Of a stretch of 18,611 nt of DNA, positions 6,965 through 14,581 are shown one piece after another. A program made the translations under genes and the position numbers. Location of the stretch: positions 1 to 18,611 of the forward strand of contig DASRNM010000102.1 in NCBI GenBank assembly GCA_035647435.1, in the 5' to 3' direction. The DNA is from JAAZFZ01 sp035647435. Lineage in GTDB: Bacteria > Bacillota > Clostridia > Oscillospirales > Acutalibacteraceae. Each line of letters starts with the position of its first letter. Position 1 is the stretch's first letter. A model generated the notes under the pieces. The model made no database searches, was not told the origin of the DNA, and saw only the letters and a list, made by a program, of their open reading frames with translations.

Positions 6965-8284
6965 TTATTCGCCGACAGCGTTCTTTTTGTCTCTAACACC
7001 GTGGAAGGAGCTTGTTCTGCCTTGCTTTCGAGCAGGGTTGCGTTCAACAAGTGGCAGTTCACCGTCCCTTACGCTTCTTTCGGTGATTGTAACATGCTCA
7101 ATGCTATTGTCTGACGGTATTTCATACATAAGCGGTAAAAGAGTTTGTTCCATAATGGCTCTCAAGCCTCTTGCACCGGTTTTCTTTTCAAGAGTTTTTT
7201 CGGCAACAGCCTCCAAAGCGCCTCTATCAAATTCAAGCTCAACATCGTCAAGCTCAAACAGCTTTTGGTATTGTTTAAGGATAGAGTTTTTCGGCTCACA
7301 AAGGATTCTAACAAGCGCCTCACTGTCAAGTTCTTCAAGAACAGTGATAACGGGCAATCTACCGACCAGTTCAGGGATAATTCCATATTTCACCAAGTCA
7401 TGGTGTATAACCTGGGTAATAACGGAATCACGGTCCTTTTCTGCCTTGCCTTTAATTGCTGCCTCAAACCCGACAGCCGAACCGCCGATTCTTTTTTCAA
7501 TAATTTTTTCAATGCCATCAAATGCACCTCCGCAGATAAACAGAATGTTTGAGGTGTCTATTTGAATAAACTCCTGTTGTGGGTGTTTCCTTCCACCTTG
7601 AGGCGGAACATTTGAAACAGTGCCTTCAAGAATTTTCAGCAATGCTTGCTGAACGCCCTCGCCGCTGACATCACGGGTTATAGAGGCATTTTCGGATTTT
7701 CTTGAAATTTTGTCGATTTCATCAACATATATAATGCCTTGCTCAGCACGCTCAACATCAAAATCCGCAGATTGAATAAGGCGAAGAAGAATGTTTTCAA
7801 CGTCCTCACCAACATATCCTGCCTCAGTTAGGGTTGTAGCGTCGGCTATTGCAAAGGGTACATCCAAAATTTTTGCAAGTGTTTGAGCGAGCATCGTTTT
7901 ACCGACACCTGTGTGCCCAATCATCAAAATATTGCTTTTTTGGACATCAACATCTGAATTTTTCGCAATGTTGACACGCTTGTAATGGTTATAAACAGCA
8001 ACGCTCAATGCTATCTTAGCAGAATCCTGCCCAATTACATATTCATCAAGTTTCTCTTTAATCTCCTGCGGCTTCAAAAGGCGACTATCGTGCTCGGCGG
8101 GCCTTTTTTTGCCATCCTTTTTGCTATAGTCCTGGTCCTCATCGAGAATAGCCTGGCATAGCTCTATACATTCGTTACAAATGTATACTCCTGGCCCCGC
8201 AATGAGTTTGCCAACCTGAGACTGTGGCTTGCGGCAGAAGGAACAAACTATTGCCTTTTCTTTTCTTTCATCATCTCTTGGCAT
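6965..8284 (-). CDS. clpX: ATP-dependent Clp protease ATP-binding subunit ClpX
   Basis: ClpX is the AAA+ unfoldase that feeds substrates to the ClpP chamber. The 439 residues match the family. The N-terminal zinc domain has Cys14, Cys17, Cys36 and Cys39. Then come Walker A GHTGVGKT (123-130), the pore loop with GYVGED (156-161), Walker B IIYVDEID (184-191), sensor and arginine-finger regions (GRLPVI), and the C-terminal small domain (KKTGARGLRAIME). The ClpP-docking loop reads VGF at 271-273 where most ClpX proteins have IGF or LGF, a mild variation. GGGAGG lies 7 nt before the ATG at 8284. It follows clpP by 30 bp and ends next to a bidirectional terminator. No catalytic residue is missing. 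Confidence 0.98.
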   Translation of the reverse strand: MPRDDERKEKAIVCSFCRKPQSQVGKLIAGPGVYICNECIELCQAILDEDQDYSKKDGKKRPAEHDSRLLKPQEIKEKLDEYVIGQDSAKIALSVAVYNHYKRVNIAKNSDVDVQKSNILMIGHTGVGKTMLAQTLAKILDVPFAIADATTLTEAGYVGEDVENILLRLIQSADFDVERAEQGIIYVDEIDKISRKSENASITRDVSGEGVQQALLKILEGTVSNVPPQGGRKHPQQEFIQIDTSNILFICGGAFDGIEKIIEKRIGGSAVGFEAAIKGKAEKDRDSVITQVIHHDLVKYGIIPELVGRLPVITVLEELDSEALVRILCEPKNSILKQYQKLFELDDVELEFDRGALEAVAEKTLEKKTGARGLRAIMEQTLLPLMYEIPSDNSIEHVTITERSVRDGELPLVERNPARKQGRTSSFHGVRDKKNAVGE

Positions 8285-8314
8285 ATTTAGCCTCCCGGTA
8301 ATTAAGTGAATGAC

Positions 8315-8896
8315 TTATCTTTTAAGAAGAACCTTGTCGATAATACCGTAATCAAGAGCCTCTTGAGCTGTCATATAGTTGTCTCGATCAGTATCTTTTG
8401 CAATAACGTCAATCGCGTTTCCAGTATTTTCTGCAAGTATCTTGTTAAGTCTTTCTCTTGTTTTGATAATATGGTCCGCAACAATTTTAATGTCGGTTGC
8501 TTGACCTTGCGCACCGCCAAGCGGTTGGTGAATCATTATGTCGCAGTTGGGTAAAGCATATCTCTTGCCTTTGGTGCCACTGGAGAGAAGGAATGCTCCC
8601 ATAGATGCAGCAAGGCCAATACAAATTGTTGACACATCACATTTAATATACTGCATTGTATCGTAGATAGCCATTCCAGCAGAAACTGAGCCACCGGGGC
8701 TGTTGATGTAGAAGCTAATGTCCTTATCAGGGTCTGCGGCTTCAAGGTGAAGCATCTGTGCAACAACAAGACTTGCAGTTACGTCGTTAACTTGGTCAGA
8801 AATAATAATAATTCTCTCATTAAGAAGTCTTGAAAAAATGTCGTAAGAACGCTCACCTCTGCTTGTTTGTTCAATAACATACGGCACTAATGACAT
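8315..8896 (-). CDS. clpP: ATP-dependent Clp protease proteolytic subunit ClpP
   Basis: ClpP is a serine protease that forms a tetradecameric chamber degrading proteins delivered by ClpX or ClpC. The 193 residues are the usual length. The catalytic triad is visible: Ser98 in GLAASMGAF, His123 in MIHQP, and Asp172 in DRDNYM. The oxyanion and handle motifs INSPGGSV at 65-72 and the N-terminal loop VPYVIEQTSRGERSYDI are intact. GGAGGAG is 5-7 nt before the ATG at 8896. It sits between tig (85-bp gap) and clpX (30-bp gap), the widespread tig-clpP-clpX order, and probably shares the tig transcript. A TATAAT inside the 85-bp gap could give a second start, but it lacks a -35. Confidence 0.98.
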   Translation of the reverse strand: MSLVPYVIEQTSRGERSYDIFSRLLNERIIIISDQVNDVTASLVVAQMLHLEAADPDKDISFYINSPGGSVSAGMAIYDTMQYIKCDVSTICIGLAASMGAFLLSSGTKGKRYALPNCDIMIHQPLGGAQGQATDIKIVADHIIKTRERLNKILAENTGNAIDVIAKDTDRDNYMTAQEALDYGIIDKVLLKR

Positions 8897-8981
8897 ATTG
8901 TCTCCTCCAGTCTTTATGGTTATATTTTAAAATTACAAATTTTTACAAACACTGTACTATTATAGTGAAATGCGTTTAGCT

Positions 8982-10589
8982 TTATTCAGCCTTTTCCACT
9001 TTCTTTTTTGTAGTAGCCTTTTTGGTAGCTGCAGGTTTCTTAGCTGTTGTTGCAGTTTTCTTTGTATCTTCAGTCTTATCCTCAGCTTTAGCCTTAGTTT
9101 TTGCCGCTGTTTTTGTTTCAGTCTTAGCTTTAGCTGTGGTTGTTGACTTTGCCTTTGAAGCTGCTGAAGTAGTCTTAGTTTTTGCACTAGAATCAGACTT
9201 AGCCTTAGCGGTTGTCTTTGGCTTAGCGGTTGTCTTAGCTTTTGTGGTTGTCTTAGCTTTTGCTGCTGTTTTTGGCTTAGTTGCTTCTTCCTTTGCTTTC
9301 TTTTCTGCCTCAGGTTTAATTACCTTTGCGTTTTCGGCAATCAAATCAACAGCCTTTTTGCCCTTTATATCTGATGAAATATTGTCGGCGGTGACAACCT
9401 TTTTAACAGTTTCCACGTCAATGCTATAAGCTTCGGCCATTTTTGCGATTTCGTCATCAATTTCTTGTTCGCTAACTGTGATTTTTTCAATTTCTGCAAT
9501 CTTTTCAAGTGCGAGCTGAATCTTAACTTGAGTTACGGCCTGTTCAAACATTTCTCCTTCAAACTTTGCTCGGTCCATTCCAACATAGCTCAAGTAGGTG
9601 TTCAGGTCAATGCCCTGTTGGCTGATTCTCTGTGAAAAGGACTCGATGTTTTCTTCGGCTTTTTTCTTAAACATAACCTCTGGGATTTCGGCCTTGAGGT
9701 TATCCGCAACTATTTTAAGTAGATTTTCTTCAAAGGTTTGTTTTGCATGCTCTGCCTTTTTTTCAGACAATTCTTCCTTTATGCCCTTTTTAAGGTCGGC
9801 AACAGTTTCATAGTCTTCGCCTACATCTTTGGCAAAATCATCATCAAGCTCGGGCATTTCCTTAAACTTGACTTCATGCAATTTGACTTTAAAAACAGCC
9901 TCTTTGCCGGCAAGTTCAGGTGCATATTCCTCGGGGAAGGTTACATTCACATCAAACTCATCGTTTACACTGCGGCCGATAACCTGCTCCTCAAAACCGG
10001 GGATAAATTGGCCGGAGCCAAGTGTTAGTGAATGGTTTTCACCTTTTCCACCCTCAAAGGCAACTCCGTCAACAAAGCCTTCAAAATCAATAACAGCAAT
10101 GTCGCCGTCTTGTGCGGCTCTGTCTTCAACCGTTACCATGCGTGAGTTTCTTTCAAGCAAGCGGTCGATTTCTTGTTCAATGTCTTCTTTTGTTGCTGTT
10201 GCTTCGGGTTTCTCAGCTTCTAAACCCTTATATTTTTCAATACTGATTTCTTCGGGTTTAACAGTAACTTTAAGCAAAAGCTCAACACCGTTTTCGCCGA
10301 CATCCTTGACATCTGCATTGTAGTCGACAACATCAAGCTCCGACTCTTTCAAAGCCTCGTCAACAGCGACGGGATAAACGGATTCAAGTGCATCTTCATA
10401 AAACACACCCTTGCCGTAAAAGCTTTCAATCATTTTGCGTGTAGCCTTACCTTTACGAAAGCCAGGGAGGGCTATACCTTTTCTTTTTCTGTTGTAGACC
10501 TGTTGAATCGCCGCTTCAAATTCTTCGGCGCTGACAGATACTTCTAGGTCGTAGGTGTTTGTTTCAACCTTGTTTTTGGATTTTAACAT
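8982..10589 (-). CDS. tig: Trigger factor with long Lys/Thr/Ala-rich C-terminal tail
   Basis: Trigger factor is the ribosome-bound chaperone and peptidyl-prolyl isomerase that meets nascent chains. The N-terminal ribosome-binding domain carries GFRKGK at 43-48. The FKBP-type isomerase domain covers about 155-245 (GDIAVIDFEGFVDG through PEEYAPELAGKEAVFKVKLHEVK). The helical chaperone arms follow to about 424. Family members usually end near 430 residues; this one has 535. The last ~111 residues (DNA 8985-9317) are roughly 80% Lys, Thr and Ala, with degenerate AKxKTT-like repeats resembling histone H1 tails; they should be disordered and strongly basic. The frame is open through the tail and ends in TAA, so it is real coding sequence. 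AGGAGG precedes the ATG at 10589. It is the first gene of tig-clpP-clpX, with its own promoter at 10624-10653. Confidence 0.95.
   Translation of the reverse strand: MLKSKNKVETNTYDLEVSVSAEEFEAAIQQVYNRKRKGIALPGFRKGKATRKMIESFYGKGVFYEDALESVYPVAVDEALKESELDVVDYNADVKDVGENGVELLLKVTVKPEEISIEKYKGLEAEKPEATATKEDIEQEIDRLLERNSRMVTVEDRAAQDGDIAVIDFEGFVDGVAFEGGKGENHSLTLGSGQFIPGFEEQVIGRSVNDEFDVNVTFPEEYAPELAGKEAVFKVKLHEVKFKEMPELDDDFAKDVGEDYETVADLKKGIKEELSEKKAEHAKQTFEENLLKIVADNLKAEIPEVMFKKKAEENIESFSQRISQQGIDLNTYLSYVGMDRAKFEGEMFEQAVTQVKIQLALEKIAEIEKITVSEQEIDDEIAKMAEAYSIDVETVKKVVTADNISSDIKGKKAVDLIAENAKVIKPEAEKKAKEEATKPKTAAKAKTTTKAKTTAKPKTTAKAKSDSSAKTKTTSAASKAKSTTTAKAKTETKTAAKTKAKAEDKTEDTKKTATTAKKPAATKKATTKKKVEKAE
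8985..9317 (-). repeat. Degenerate coding repeats for the basic trigger factor tail
   Basis: This stretch encodes about 111 residues with roughly 35 Lys, 27 Thr and 26 Ala. Short imperfect units (AKAKTT, AKPKTT, AKTKTT) recur with a period near 18 nt, most clearly at 9190-9290, where forms of CTTAGCGGTTGTCTT repeat on the plus strand. Such runs can expand or shrink by slippage, so tail length may differ among strains (inference). Confidence 0.75.
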
Positions 10590-10623
10590 TTATTTTCCTC
10601 CTGTATTGTACAATAACCCAAAT

Positions 10624-10653
10624 ATTATATCAAATATTCGTTGAAATTGCCAT
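10624..10653 (-). promoter_or_regulatory. Promoter of tig-clpP-clpX, extended -10
   Basis: On the minus strand a perfect TATAAT (10629-10624) is preceded by TGA. The best -35 is ATGGCA (10653-10648) with an 18-nt spacer. The inferred transcript starts near 10617 and reaches the tig ATG at 10589 after a short leader containing AGGAGG. No CIRCE or CtsR-type operator is apparent, which suggests this operon is not under those heat-shock repressors here. Confidence 0.6.
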
Positions 10654-10690
10654 AGATAAAACAATATTTTTAATAGTTTCAAACTATATT

Positions 10691-11383
10691 TCACTTGTTA
10701 AGAATAAGCTTCGGGCAAAAGCTCAGATAATCAGCGGAAATGAGCGAAAATTTTATATTTTCATATTCACCGTTGAATGCGTTTGAACATGATGCGCCGT
10801 GGAGGTGCGCATAGTAGCAACGCTCGATTTTTTCATCAATAAGAACCTGCATAATTTCTTGACAAACCTTGTCGTTGCTAAGAGGCGGATAGTGAAGAAA
10901 AGCAACAGGTTCGCCACCCAGTTCTTTTGCTGCCTTGATTGAAGTAGAAAGTCTGCCCGCTTCACGATTGAGAACCTTTTTATCCTCGATGCTCTGGCAG
11001 TCGAAAAACCAGCCCCTTGTGCCACAAACTGCAATGTCATTAACTCGATAAGCGTTATTGTGAAGAATTTTGATGGTTTCTAACGAATTGTCAACAAAGA
11101 ATTGTTCCATCTTTTTTCTCGTGTTCCACCAATAGTCATGGTTGCCCTTCATAATGATTTTTTCGCCAGGGAGAGAATCTAAAAACCTAAAATCAACCAA
11201 AGAATCATCAAGACTCATGCCCCATGAAACATCGCCTGCAATAACTACGGTATCGTTGTTGTTCACAATGGCACGCCATTTTTTTTCAAGCCTTTCAACA
11301 TAGTTTTCCCAGCCGACAAAAATATCCATAGGCTTTGCGGCGCCAAGCGACAAATGGGTGTCCCCTATAACAAAAAGAGACAT
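10691..11383 (-). CDS. Calcineurin-like metallophosphoesterase
   Basis: The product is a 230-residue protein of the predicted phosphohydrolase group (COG1768-like by pattern). The dinuclear-metal motifs are in order: GDTHLS at 7-12, GDVSWG at 50-55, KGNHDYWW at 79-86, HYPP near 165, and AHLHGAS near 193-199. These supply the Asp, His and Asn ligands of the metallophosphoesterase fold. No signal peptide or membrane helix is present, so it is cytoplasmic. The substrate is unknown; this motif set occurs in nucleotide, protein and phosphodiester phosphatases alike. The ATG at 11383 has GGGGTG upstream. It lies 24 bp after thrC, so the two are probably co-transcribed, though no functional link is obvious. 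No clear terminator separates it from the tig promoter. Confidence 0.88.
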   Translation of the reverse strand: MSLFVIGDTHLSLGAAKPMDIFVGWENYVERLEKKWRAIVNNNDTVVIAGDVSWGMSLDDSLVDFRFLDSLPGEKIIMKGNHDYWWNTRKKMEQFFVDNSLETIKILHNNAYRVNDIAVCGTRGWFFDCQSIEDKKVLNREAGRLSTSIKAAKELGGEPVAFLHYPPLSNDKVCQEIMQVLIDEKIERCYYAHLHGASCSNAFNGEYENIKFSLISADYLSFCPKLILNK

Positions 11384-11407
11384 TTAATCACCCCGTGCAT
11401 TAAAATT

Positions 11408-12898
11408 TTAAACTAAGTCGAGCACCTTTTTTCCCATTTCGTCCTTAGAGCAGCAATCCGTAAATCTGACCTTTTTCGAAGCTAGGTTTGCAAGTTGGGG
11501 AGGGCATTCTAATCCTGTTATTTTTGAGAGTTCACACACCATTTCAAACTCGTCAAGTCCCTTTGCTTTTTCGGGAGCAAGAGCGTTGAGCACGCTTGCG
11601 CTGAATTTGAACGGGCTTGCCGTGGAGGCTATAACTGTTGGCGTTGTGTTGCCACTTTCCTCTCTATAACTGTTATAAACATTGACAGCAACACCTGTGT
11701 GCGTATCACAAAGATAGTTGAAATCCTCATAGGTTTTTGCAATAGTCATTTTCGTTTTCTCATCATCACAAAAGCCTGCTGCAAAAATTGAATTGAGCTT
11801 TTTGAGCATGTTTTTGCCAACATCGTATTTGCCACTGTTTGTTAGACTTGCCATCCAACTTCTGACTTGAATGTCGTCCATTCCACACAACAGGAAAAGC
11901 AAACGCTCAAGGTTGCTTGATATCAATATATCCATTGAAGGGGAGGAGGTTGTGTGAAAATCTCTGTTTTTGTCATATTTACCTGTCATTAAAAAATCTG
12001 TCAAAACATTGTTTTTGTTCGAAGCACATATTAGCTTGTCGATGGGTAAGCCCATTTCCTTTGCATAATATGCCGCAAGAATGTTGCCAAAATTACCAGT
12101 TGGCACAACAATGTTGATAAGGTCACCGACATTTATTTTATTTTCAGAGACAAGGTCACAGTAGGCTGAAATATAATAAACGATTTGAGGAGCAAGCCTG
12201 CCCCAATTTATCGAGTTTGCGGATGAAAACATCATGCCTTTATCATCAAGTTTTTTCTTAGTTTCCTTGTTTGTGAAAATGCTTTTGACTCCGTTTTGCG
12301 CATCATCAAAATTGCCTTCAATGGCGCAAACATTTACGTTTGAACCCTCTTGGGTAGTCATTTGAAGTTTTTGCATGGGGCTGACTCCGTCGCTCGGATA
12401 AAAAACCATAATTTTAGTTCCATCAACATCTTTGAAACCCTCAAGCGCTGCCTTGCCAGTATCACCCGAGGTTGCGACAAGAATCACAATTTCTTTACCT
12501 TTTGCGGTCTTTTTTGCCGATGTTGTTAAAAGGTGAGGTAAAAGCTGAAGTGCCATGTCTTTGAAAGCGCAGGTTGGGCCTTTCCACAGTTCAAGGACAT
12601 TTACGCCGTCTTTAAGCTGTTTGAGTTCAGCAACCTTTTCGCTGCTGAACTTGCCTTGAGCGTATGCACCTTTTACGCACAAGTCAATCTCCTCTTGCGA
12701 AAAGTCTGTTAAATACATAGAAAGGATTGCTTTTGCCCTGCCTATATAATCAAGCTTTGAATATTCAATAAGCTCATCTGTTGAAAATTCTGGAATATCT
12801 TCGGGAACAAACAATCCGCCGTCGGATGAAATCCCTTGAGTTATTGCCTGAGAGGCTGTTACTTTGACTGTTTTATCCCTTGTGCTCGTGTAGAACAT
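11408..12898 (-). CDS. thrC: Threonine synthase
   Basis: A PLP-dependent enzyme that converts O-phospho-L-homoserine to L-threonine, the last step of threonine synthesis in the cytoplasm. The 496 residues fit the long (fungal/E. coli-type) subgroup. The start MFYTSTRD is characteristic of that subgroup. GPTCAFKDMALQLL contains the PLP lysine, Lys113, and VATSGDTGKAALEG is the phosphate-binding loop. SANSINWGRLAPQIVYY and VVPTGNFGN are further family motifs. An in-frame TTG lies 24 nt upstream at 12922, but the AAAGGAG ribosome site falls between the two, so I chose the ATG at 12898. It has a strong promoter at 12931-12959 and no T-box or other leader structure in the ~26-nt leader. The other threonine genes are not in the window. 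Confidence 0.96.
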   Translation of the reverse strand: MFYTSTRDKTVKVTASQAITQGISSDGGLFVPEDIPEFSTDELIEYSKLDYIGRAKAILSMYLTDFSQEEIDLCVKGAYAQGKFSSEKVAELKQLKDGVNVLELWKGPTCAFKDMALQLLPHLLTTSAKKTAKGKEIVILVATSGDTGKAALEGFKDVDGTKIMVFYPSDGVSPMQKLQMTTQEGSNVNVCAIEGNFDDAQNGVKSIFTNKETKKKLDDKGMMFSSANSINWGRLAPQIVYYISAYCDLVSENKINVGDLINIVVPTGNFGNILAAYYAKEMGLPIDKLICASNKNNVLTDFLMTGKYDKNRDFHTTSSPSMDILISSNLERLLFLLCGMDDIQVRSWMASLTNSGKYDVGKNMLKKLNSIFAAGFCDDEKTKMTIAKTYEDFNYLCDTHTGVAVNVYNSYREESGNTTPTVIASTASPFKFSASVLNALAPEKAKGLDEFEMVCELSKITGLECPPQLANLASKKVRFTDCCSKDEMGKKVLDLV

Positions 12899-12930
12899 AA
12901 GAACGCTCCTTTGCTTTTTCAATCTCCGCT

Positions 12931-12959
12931 ATTTTACCACACGCACGCCTGATTGTAAA
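12931..12959 (-). promoter_or_regulatory. Promoter of thrC
   Basis: On the minus strand TTTACA (12959-12954) is separated by 17 nt from TAAAAT (12936-12931). Each hexamer matches 5 of 6 consensus bases. The predicted start near 12924 gives a very short leader carrying only the AAAGGAG ribosome site. A further TATAAT at 13015-13010 lacks a credible -35. Confidence 0.7.
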
Positions 12960-13027
12960 GTTTATTACCCTCCAAAAAGCGAGTTAAAAGAAGTGAAAAG
13001 AATATGATTATTATACAAAATATCGAC

Positions 13028-13054
13028 CAAAAACCGCCCTTTTAAGTGAGCGGT
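13028..13054 (-). terminator. Terminator of the polA-rimI-tsaD transcript
   Basis: On the minus strand ACCGCTC pairs with GGGCGGT (7 bp, one U-G wobble) around an 8-nt loop, followed by TTTTTGG. It lies about 40 bp past the tsaD stop at 13096 and about 70 bp upstream of the thrC promoter, so it insulates thrC from the operon before it. Confidence 0.75.
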
Positions 13055-13095
13055 CAGAGTTTGTTATCATATGCGTGAAATTATGTGTTGAAAGG

Positions 13096-14100
13096 TTATT
13101 CAATGCTCATTGAGGCATATGCATTCAAAGACATATCCGCAACATTCCCGTTTAAGAATTCATAGTAGGCCTGTGAGCCGACCATAGCGGCATTGTCACC
13201 GCAAAGAGAGAGGTCCGGCATATAAAGCTCTAAATCATTTCCTTTACAAAGCTCTTTCATCCTTTGTCTTAAAACACTGTTTGCCGCAACTCCGCCTGAG
13301 AGTGCGATTTTCTTATGCCCCAAATCCTTTGCGGCAAGGAGTGTGTTTGTTACTAAGCAGTCAACAACTCCGTTTATAAACGATGCACCAAAATCGGCAG
13401 TGTTAATTTTTTCATTTTTCTGCGAAGCGTTGTGAATTATATTCACGGCGTTTGTTTTAAGCCCAGAAAAGCTAAAATCATAGACACTTGAGGAGACTTT
13501 AGGGTGTGGGAATTTATATGCAGTTTTGTCGCCATTCTTTGAAGCAATATCAAGGTTAAGCCCACCCGGGTACGGTAACCCTAAAGTTCTTGCAACCTTA
13601 TCCATTGTTTCGCCTGCGGCATCGTCCCGTGTTCGACCGATAATTTTAAAAGAGGTGTAGCTTTTCACATCTATAATATGACTATGCCCTCCCGACACAA
13701 CAAGACAGAGAAACGGAGGCTCAAGCTCTTTAAATGTTAGGTAATTCGATGCAATGTGCGAGCGCAAATGGTGAACGGGGATTAAAGGCAATTTGCTCCC
13801 CAAGGCAAGACCCTTTGCAAAATTCACGCCGACTAAAAGTGCCCCAATAAGCCCCGGAGCATAGGTTACGGCGATTGCGTCAATGTCCTTTAGTTCACAG
13901 TCGGCCTTTTTTAGCGCGCACTCGACAGTGCCCGAAATTGCCTCAATATGCATTCTTGAAGCTATTTCGGGAACAACGCCTCCGAAAACTATGTGCTGTT
14001 TTACTTGAGAGGCAACAATATTTGAAAGTATTTTTCTGCCATCCTCAACAACTGCTGCTGCGGTGTCGTCACATGAGGATTCGATTGCAAGTATTTTCAT
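13096..14100 (-). CDS. tsaD: tRNA threonylcarbamoyladenosine transferase subunit TsaD
   Basis: TsaD (Kae1/YgjD family) transfers the threonylcarbamoyl group to A37 of tRNAs that read ANN codons, giving t6A. The 334 residues are the usual length. Family marks are the N-terminal MKILAIESSCDDT, the metal-binding HxxxH (His111 and His115 in HHLRSHIASNY), SGGHSHI near 135-141, FSFSGLKT, SGGVAANSVLR, and the late CGDNAAMVG that supplies a metal-binding Asp. Its start overlaps the stop of rimI by 4 nt (ATGA), with GGAG upstream, so the two genes are translationally coupled. In many Firmicutes tsaE and tsaB come just before; here polA and a phosphatase gene take that place, and TsaB/TsaE must be encoded elsewhere. 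Confidence 0.97.
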   Translation of the reverse strand: MKILAIESSCDDTAAAVVEDGRKILSNIVASQVKQHIVFGGVVPEIASRMHIEAISGTVECALKKADCELKDIDAIAVTYAPGLIGALLVGVNFAKGLALGSKLPLIPVHHLRSHIASNYLTFKELEPPFLCLVVSGGHSHIIDVKSYTSFKIIGRTRDDAAGETMDKVARTLGLPYPGGLNLDIASKNGDKTAYKFPHPKVSSSVYDFSFSGLKTNAVNIIHNASQKNEKINTADFGASFINGVVDCLVTNTLLAAKDLGHKKIALSGGVAANSVLRQRMKELCKGNDLELYMPDLSLCGDNAAMVGSQAYYEFLNGNVADMSLNAYASMSIE

Positions 14101-14558
14101 AGCAACTCCGTATTAAAATATTTTGTCATTATCAAAGCATTTTCCATAGGTGATGAATAGAAGTTTTTCCGCTCACCCATGATGGAATAGCTGTTCTTTT
14201 CATAAAGTTTAATTGCTTGATTGTTGCTTTTTCTCACTTCAAGTGTAATAAAAACACACCCTCTACCCTTTGCGCCTTCTTGTGCATGGCAAAGCAATGT
14301 ATCGGCAATGCCTTGACGCCTGAATTCGGGCAGCACACAAATGCTTGTGATATAGGCTTCACCGCAGATTTCTTGTACACCGATGTATCCTACAATAGTG
14401 TTGCCAACACGGCAGACCAAAAAATGTGCCTGCGGATTTTCAAGTTCTTCAAGCAGTGCAGAGCTTGTCCAGGGAGATGAAAAACACATCTTTTCAAGTC
14501 TTTCAAGCTCAAGAATATCATTTTTTGCCATAGGTAAAATTTTTTTAATATATCTCAT
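14097..14558 (-). CDS. rimI: Ribosomal protein S18 alanine N-acetyltransferase, RimI-like
   Basis: A GNAT-fold acetyltransferase; RimI acetylates the N-terminal alanine of ribosomal protein S18. The 153 residues match the family. The acetyl-CoA loop is seen as ICVLPEFRRQGIADTLL at about 92-108 (R-R-x-G-x-A). The C-terminal NNQAIKLYEKNSY corresponds to the GNAT strand 6-7 region ending in the usual LYxxxGF-like motif, here NSY. The assignment to RimI rests on the 4-nt overlap with tsaD, its standard neighbour; another GNAT substrate is possible. The ATG at 14558 has only a weak ribosome site; a second ATG nine codons on has none better. It lies 23 bp after the phosphatase gene and is probably coupled to it. 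Confidence 0.88.
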   Translation of the reverse strand: MRYIKKILPMAKNDILELERLEKMCFSSPWTSSALLEELENPQAHFLVCRVGNTIVGYIGVQEICGEAYITSICVLPEFRRQGIADTLLCHAQEGAKGRGCVFITLEVRKSNNQAIKLYEKNSYSIMGERKNFYSSPMENALIMTKYFNTELL

Positions 14559-14581
14559 GTTATGTACAAGTCCATCTAATC

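Noticed and set aside
8959..8964. TATAAT on the minus strand in the tig-clpP gap, a possible second promoter
   Set aside because: No -35 at 16-18 nt and no TG extension; could be chance in AT-rich DNA.
8985..9317. Short repeats considered as a CRISPR array or minisatellite
   Set aside because: The units are degenerate, have no constant spacers, and stay in frame inside a gene, so they are coding repeats.
9022..9429. Long plus-strand Val/Ala-rich frame opposite the trigger factor tail
   Set aside because: It is an antisense shadow of the Lys/Ala/Thr repeats; no ribosome site and no recognisable motif.
12899..12960. T-box or other threonine-sensing leader ahead of thrC
   Set aside because: The predicted leader is only about 26 nt and contains no stem-loop or T-box sequence.
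13010..13015. TATAAT upstream of thrC as the main promoter
   Set aside because: No acceptable -35, and a much better-balanced promoter lies at 12931-12959.
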